Source: Shimwellia blattae DSM 4481 = NBRC 105725 (GTDB taxonomy: Bacteria > Pseudomonadota > Gammaproteobacteria > Enterobacterales > Enterobacteriaceae). Taken from it: 64,000 nucleotides of DNA. A program made the translations under genes and the position numbers. Of this stretch, positions 59,701-64,000 are shown in pieces (positions within the stretch are counted from its first letter, which is position 1; each line of letters begins with the position of its first letter). The notes below the pieces were generated by a model, which ran no database searches, was not told where the DNA came from, and worked only from the letters and a program-made list of their open reading frames with translations. The DNA lies in contig NC_017910.1 of the NCBI RefSeq assembly GCF_000262305.1, positions 3,286,001-3,350,000 of the forward strand, read 5' to 3'.

Positions 59701-59786
59701 ATGGGGTCTCCTTTGTGTGGAACCTGGCGTCGCTTCAGAGTAGCATGATTCAACTTTTTACTTATCAGCCATTTCGGAGTTTTATT

Positions 59787-60677
59787 ATGCCACCCCGCCG
59801 TTATAACCCCGACAGCCGCCGCGAAGATCTCCTTGAGCGTATCAACCTGGATGTTCCCGAAATCGTCTCCCGTGCCCTGCGCGAAGATCTCGGGGGCGAA
59901 GTTGACGCCAGCAACGATATCACCGCCCAGCTTTTACCGGCTGATAGCCAGTCCCATGCGCGGGTCATCACCCGTGAAGATGGCGTCTTTTGCGGCAAGC
60001 GCTGGGTCGAAGAAGTATTTATTCAGCTGGGGGGCGATGTGGTCGTGACCTGGCACGTTGAAGACGGTGATGCCGTCCGCGCCGATCAGACCCTGTTTGA
60101 GCTGCAGGGCCCCTCCCGGATCCTGCTGACCGGGGAGCGTACCGCGCTGAATTTTGTCCAGACCCTTTCCGGGGTCGCCTCCGAGGTGCGCACCTACGTT
60201 GACCTGCTCAGCGGCACCCGCACCCAGTTACTGGATACCCGTAAAACCCTCCCCGGCCTGCGCAGCGCGCTGAAATACGCCGTACTGTGCGGCGGCGGCA
60301 GTAACCACCGCCTCGGCCTGTCTGATGCGTTTCTTATCAAAGAAAACCATATTATCTCTTCCGGCTCAGTGCGCGCCGCCGTTGAAAAAGCCTTCTGGCT
60401 GCACCCGGATGTGCCGGTCGAGGTGGAGGTGGAAAATCTCGACGAGCTGGAAGATGCGCTGCATGCAGGGGCAGATATCATCATGCTGGACAACTTTGAT
60501 ATCGACCAGATGCGCGAAGCCGTACAGCGCACGGCGGGGAAAGCCCGGCTGGAGGTCTCCGGCAACGTCACTAAAGAGACGATCCGCGCGTTTGCCAGTA
60601 CCGGTGTGGACTACATCTCGGTCGGTGCGCTGACCAAGCATGTTCACGCCCTCGATTTATCCATGCGCTTTCACTAA
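59787..60677 (+). CDS. nadC: Quinolinate phosphoribosyltransferase (decarboxylating)
   Basis: NadC converts quinolinate and PRPP to nicotinate mononucleotide in de novo NAD synthesis. The start at 59787 has CGGAG upstream and gives 296 residues (E. coli 297). Signatures include GERTALNFVQTLSGVAS, the DTRKTLPGLRSALKYAV active-site segment and KENHI. An upstream 24-codon extension is not conserved. Confidence 0.97.
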   Translation: MPPRRYNPDSRREDLLERINLDVPEIVSRALREDLGGEVDASNDITAQLLPADSQSHARVITREDGVFCGKRWVEEVFIQLGGDVVVTWHVEDGDAVRADQTLFELQGPSRILLTGERTALNFVQTLSGVASEVRTYVDLLSGTRTQLLDTRKTLPGLRSALKYAVLCGGGSNHRLGLSDAFLIKENHIISSGSVRAAVEKAFWLHPDVPVEVEVENLDELEDALHAGADIIMLDNFDIDQMREAVQRTAGKARLEVSGNVTKETIRAFASTGVDYISVGALTKHVHALDLSMRFH

Positions 60678-60687
60678 GACGCTTTTG

Positions 60688-60710
60688 CGGGGGCCCAGGC
60701 CCCCGTTTCT
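60688..60710 (+). terminator. Probable terminator of nadC
   Basis: Stem CGGGGGCC / GGCCCCCG followed by TTTCT, 10 bases past the stop. The T-tract is short. The remaining bases to ppdD (60711-60850) hold no visible gene. Confidence 0.6.
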
Positions 60711-60850
60711 GAAGGTATCGCGCATTTATCCGGGCATATTATGTAACGCGAAAAATACCCCGGAAGGGCGCTTCTGCTTGCGTTAATCTCCCCTCGCCTG
60801 CCCCCGCTGGTGCTGCCACAGTGCCCTGACTGCCACATCAGGAGGACACT

Positions 60851-61321
60851 ATGGGAAAACAACAGGGCTTTACCCTGATCGAGCTGATGATTGTCATCGG
60901 TATTATTGCCATTCTCAGCGCGACCGGGATCCCCGCCTACCAGAACTACCTGCGTAAGGCGGCGCTCACCGATATGCTGCAAACCTTTCTGCCGCTGCGC
61001 ACCGCGGTGGAGCTGTGCGCCCTGGATCAGGGGGGCATTGCGGGCTGCAATAGCGGCAGCCACGGTATTCCGGAGCGCCAGAGCTCGCGCTATGTCTCTG
61101 CGCTGAGTATCAGTAACGGCGTTATCACCCTTACAGGCCAGGAGAGCCTGACCGGGCTCACGGTGACCATGACCCCCCGCTGGAGCAACAGCGACGGGCT
61201 GAGCAGCTGGCAGCGACAGTGCCGGGCCGGCAGCGACAGCGCGCTACAGCAGGCCTGCGAAAATGTGTTCCGCTATAACGACGGTGGCACTCCCCCACCA
61301 GCCGAAGGGGCTGGCGCATGA
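60851..61321 (+). CDS. ppdD: Type IV major pilin / prepilin PpdD
   Basis: PpdD is the type IV pilin subunit of enterobacteria. The prepilin leader is MGKQQG, cut before FTLIELMIVIGIIAILSA, with the required Gly at -1, Phe at +1 and Glu at +5. C-terminal cysteines suggest a disulfide-closed loop. At 156 residues it is about ten longer than E. coli PpdD (146), the extra being a Pro/Gly/Ala tail (GGTPPPAEGAGA). It overlaps hofB by 4 bases. GGAGG lies in front of the ATG. Confidence 0.95.
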   Translation: MGKQQGFTLIELMIVIGIIAILSATGIPAYQNYLRKAALTDMLQTFLPLRTAVELCALDQGGIAGCNSGSHGIPERQSSRYVSALSISNGVITLTGQESLTGLTVTMTPRWSNSDGLSSWQRQCRAGSDSALQQACENVFRYNDGGTPPPAEGAGA

Positions 61322-62685
61322 CAACCCACACCCTGAACACGCTGTGCAGCCAGCATCAGGCCGTTTTCCTGCGTGAGGATGAACACAGCCTGTATATTGC
61401 CGTGGCCCGCCCCCCGGCAGAGCACTTGCTGGGGGCGCTGCGCTTTACCAGCAACAAACAGGTACACGTCAGCTACTGGTCCGCTGAACAGCTGGAAAAG
61501 GCCAGCCTGGCACACCCGGAGGGGCCGACCCCGGGGCAGGAAGACGATCCGCTGGAGACCATACTGGCGGGCGCCATTGCCCGCCGGGCTTCGGATATTC
61601 ATATTGAGCCCGGTGACGGGCACCTGACGATTCGCCTGCGGGTAGACGGTGTATTGCAGCAGCTGCAAGAGCTGCCAGCCGGGCAGGCTGCTCCGCTACT
61701 GGCCCGCCTGAAGATAAGCGCAGGCCTGGATATTGCCGAGCGCCGCCTGCCCCAGGACGGGCAGTTCAGCACCAGCGTTGCCGGCACAACCCTGGCACTA
61801 CGGCTTTCTACTCTGCCCTGTCGCTACGGTGAAAAAGCCGTGCTGCGGTTACAGGCACCACAGGCGGCGCAATACTCCGCAGAGATACCGGGCATGACGA
61901 ATACACAGCAGGCGCTATGGCAGCGGGCCCTTTCCAGCCCCCAGGGGCTGATACTGGTGACCGGCCCCACAGGAAGCGGCAAAACCCGCACCCTGTATGC
62001 GGGGCTGCACGCCCTTAACCGCAGCGGGGTAAATATCTGCAGCGTGGAGGATCCGGTAGAGATCCCGATACCCGGGATCAACCAGACCCAGATCAACACC
62101 AAAGCCGGGCTGGATTTCCCGCTGATCCTGCGCGCCTTACTGCGCCAGGATCCGGACATCATTATGATCGGGGAGATTCGCGACGCGGTGACCGCAGATA
62201 TCGCCATCAAAGCGGCGCAAACCGGGCACCTGGTGCTTTCCACGCTGCATACCAACTCCACAACAGAGACGGTCATCCGCCTGCAGCAGATGGGGATCCC
62301 CGGCTGGATGCTGGCCTCCACGTTGCGGCTGATCGTTGCCCAGCGCCTGGTCAGGCGGCTGTGCCCCCACTGTCGCCAGCCCGCAAGTGAACCGGCGGTG
62401 CTGACCAGCCCGGCGGGTAAAGATCCCGGCGAGATAGCGGAACACTGGCTGCCCCGGGGCTGTGAGCGCTGCTATTCCGGCTACTACGGGCGCGAAGCGC
62501 TGTTTGAAATGCTCCCGCCGGATCCCGCCATGCGCCAGGCGATTATCCGGGGGGCAGACAGCGACGCGCTGGCCCGCCAGGCCCGGGACGGTGGGCACCC
62601 GACACTTGCCCGGAGCGCACACGCGGCTATCCGCCAGGGGGTAACCTCGGTCAGCGAGGTCTGGCGGGTGATGGGGGATCTCTGA
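61318..62685 (+). CDS. hofB: Type IV pilus assembly ATPase HofB (PilB/GspE type)
   Basis: HofB is the hexameric ATPase that drives pilin assembly. Walker A GPTGSGKT is at residues 216-223, and the Asp box and Walker B (DPDIIMIGEIRD) follow at about 279-290. A zinc-type CPHC...CERC pair of cysteine couples lies near 350-385. The 455 residues are slightly shorter than typical GspE because the N1 domain is reduced. It overlaps ppdD (ATGA) and hofC (one base). Confidence 0.94.
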   Translation: MTTHTLNTLCSQHQAVFLREDEHSLYIAVARPPAEHLLGALRFTSNKQVHVSYWSAEQLEKASLAHPEGPTPGQEDDPLETILAGAIARRASDIHIEPGDGHLTIRLRVDGVLQQLQELPAGQAAPLLARLKISAGLDIAERRLPQDGQFSTSVAGTTLALRLSTLPCRYGEKAVLRLQAPQAAQYSAEIPGMTNTQQALWQRALSSPQGLILVTGPTGSGKTRTLYAGLHALNRSGVNICSVEDPVEIPIPGINQTQINTKAGLDFPLILRALLRQDPDIIMIGEIRDAVTADIAIKAAQTGHLVLSTLHTNSTTETVIRLQQMGIPGWMLASTLRLIVAQRLVRRLCPHCRQPASEPAVLTSPAGKDPGEIAEHWLPRGCERCYSGYYGREALFEMLPPDPAMRQAIIRGADSDALARQARDGGHPTLARSAHAAIRQGVTSVSEVWRVMGDL

Positions 62686-63881
62686 TGCCCGGGCCCGCCC
62701 TCTGGCAGTGGCAGGCGATCACCGCCACGGGCCAGCACCGCCAGGGGCTGATACTGGCCCCGGCAAAAGCCCTGGCGGCAAAACAGCTGGCAGACCAGGG
62801 CCTCCATATTCTCCGCCTGCGCCGCCACCCGCGCCCCGGGTATCAGTGCTGGCATATACGCCACCGGATAACCTTCCTGCGCCAGCTCGCCACCCTGTTA
62901 CAGGCAGGCGTCAACCTGAACGATGCCCTGGGGCTGCTTGGCCGCCAGCACCCGCTTGCGGCCTGGCAGGCGCTGGCGGCCACGATACAGGCGCGGATTA
63001 ATCAGGGGCAGGCATTTTCAGACGCGCTGACCGCCAGCGGCCTGTTTCCGCCCCTGGTCTGCGCCCTGATAGCCACCGGCGAGCTGACCGGCCAGCTCGA
63101 TAACTGCTGCCGCCAGCTGGCCCGGCAGCTGGAACAACAGCACCACCTGCAACAACAGGTGGTAAAAGCGCTGCGCTATCCGCTCTTTGTTCTGGTGGTT
63201 GCGTTGCTGGTCTGCGCCGCCATGGTCGGGCTGGTGCTGCCCCAGTTTGCGGCAATCTACCAGACCTTTAACGCACCGCTCCCGGCCCTGACCCGGGGGG
63301 TTATTGGCCTTGCGGCATTTACCGGCCGCTGGGGGCCGGTATTGCTGCTGGCAGGGGGAATGCTGGCCGCCGGGGTCGCTGCGGCCAGGCGCCGCAGCCT
63401 GCGACTGCGCCGGGCCGGGCAGCGCGCCCTGCTGGCTACCCCACTGATTGCACCGCTGATACGCAACCAGCGCATGAGCACCCTGTTTACCACGCTTGCG
63501 CTGACCCAGGGGGCAGGCGTTCCGCTGCCGGATGGCCTGGCCGCAGCGCAGACCGCACTCCCCGCCGCCCTGTGGCAGGAGGCGATCGTCCGCCTGCGGG
63601 CCGACATCAACGCCGGGGAGCCGCTCTCCCGGGCGATGGCCCGGAGCCCGCTGTTTCCGGCGCTGGCTGTCCAGCTGGTGGCAACGGGTGAGGCATCCGG
63701 CGCGCTGGACACCATGCTCGCGCACCTGGCGCAGGAGTTTAATCTGCAGGCACATGCCCGGGCATCTGCCCTGTCGGCCGCACTGGAGCCACTGATGATG
63801 GCGGTCATGGGGGGAATTATCGGTACGCTGGTGGTGGCGATGTATTTACCGCTGTTTCAGCTGGGGGAGATCCTGCACTGA
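62685..63881 (+). CDS. hofC: Type IV pilus inner-membrane platform protein HofC (PilC/GspF type)
   Basis: HofC is the polytopic inner-membrane protein that couples HofB to the pilus. Two homologous GspF domains are visible: FLRQLATLLQAGVNLNDAL with LIATGELTGQLDNC, and LFTTLALTQGAGVPLPDGL with LVATGEASGALDTM. Three membrane helices are expected (about 170, 220 and the C-terminus). The 398 residues are near the E. coli length. It overlaps hofB by one base, completing the ppdD-hofB-hofC set. Confidence 0.94.
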   Translation: MPGPALWQWQAITATGQHRQGLILAPAKALAAKQLADQGLHILRLRRHPRPGYQCWHIRHRITFLRQLATLLQAGVNLNDALGLLGRQHPLAAWQALAATIQARINQGQAFSDALTASGLFPPLVCALIATGELTGQLDNCCRQLARQLEQQHHLQQQVVKALRYPLFVLVVALLVCAAMVGLVLPQFAAIYQTFNAPLPALTRGVIGLAAFTGRWGPVLLLAGGMLAAGVAAARRRSLRLRRAGQRALLATPLIAPLIRNQRMSTLFTTLALTQGAGVPLPDGLAAAQTALPAALWQEAIVRLRADINAGEPLSRAMARSPLFPALAVQLVATGEASGALDTMLAHLAQEFNLQAHARASALSAALEPLMMAVMGGIIGTLVVAMYLPLFQLGEILH

Positions 63882-63899
63882 ACAGGCACAGGATCCCAG

Positions 63900-63923
63900 A
63901 CGGCACACCGGGCAGTGTGCCGT
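63900..63923. terminator. Hairpin between hofC and guaC
   Basis: A perfect 9-bp stem ACGGCACAC / GTGTGCCGT with a 6-base loop between converging genes. No T-tract on either side. Confidence 0.5.
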
Positions 63924-63932
63924 GAGCGGGCA

Positions 63933-64000
63933 TTACAGGCTGTTAAATACCCGGTTTTCCTGCTCCTGCACGCGAATAAAAGTGGTGCGCTTGGTCAGCT
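63933..64000 (-). CDS. guaC: GMP reductase, C-terminal end (partial)
   Basis: The last 22 codons of a minus-strand gene continuing past the window: the peptide ends LTKRTTFIRVQEQENRVFNSL, matching the GuaC C-terminus. GuaC reduces GMP to IMP with NADPH. The order hofC-guaC is conserved in E. coli. The rest of the gene is not seen. Confidence 0.85.
   Translation of the reverse strand, partial: LTKRTTFIRVQEQENRVFNSL

Overview
This is an ordinary-looking stretch of enterobacterial chromosome (gamma-proteobacteria, Enterobacteriaceae). Almost every gene is closely similar to its Escherichia coli or Salmonella counterpart, and most lie in the same order as the E. coli region from guaC to map, read in the opposite direction. 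GC content is high for the family (my impression is high-50s percent), and the gene order differs from E. coli, so this is a related genus rather than E. coli. I cannot name the species from the sequence alone.

Layout. 1-4.4 kb: end of map, glnD (PII uridylylation), dapD (lysine/DAP synthesis), yaeH. 4.4-9 kb: cdaR, degP with a sigma-E promoter, dgt. 9-13.1 kb: mtnN-btuF-yadS, then erpA and clcA on the other strand. 13.3-18.4 kb: hemL and the ferric-hydroxamate importer fhuC-fhuD-fhuB under a Fur-type promoter, with no fhuA. 18.5-24 kb: mrcB, hrpB. 23.7-30.9 kb: thpR, sfsA, dksA, gluQ, pcnB (apparent AUU start), folK and the pantothenate genes panB, panC, panD. 30.9-38.1 kb: yadE, yadI, then hpt-can-yadG-yadH, which is inverted relative to E. 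coli, then cueO and yacC. 38.2-42.2 kb: a predicted D-threonate catabolism cluster (DeoR-type regulator, pdxA2, dtnK, kdgT). 42.3-53.8 kb: yacL, acnB, an unrecognised His/Asp-repeat protein, and the pyruvate dehydrogenase operon pdhR-aceE-aceF-lpdA with a clear PdhR operator. 54-64 kb: aroP, a pentoside transporter plus GH43 glycosidase pair, ampD-ampE, nadC, the type IV pilin genes ppdD-hofB-hofC, and the end of guaC.

Functionally the window holds central carbon metabolism (pyruvate to acetyl-CoA, aconitase), vitamin and cofactor synthesis (pantothenate, folate, NAD, tetrapyrrole), envelope maintenance (PBP1b, DegP, AmpD), metal handling (FhuBCD, CueO, ErpA, BtuF) and two accessory sugar-acid or glycoside modules.

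I saw no CRISPR array, prophage, insertion sequence, tRNA or rRNA. I found no convincing new multi-gene system. The most unusual items are the His/Asp-repeat protein, the promoter-to-fhuC junction left where fhuA should be, the local inversion around hpt-yadH, the absence of speE/speD and gcd from their usual places, and a hairpin with alternative pairings in the pdhR-aceE leader.
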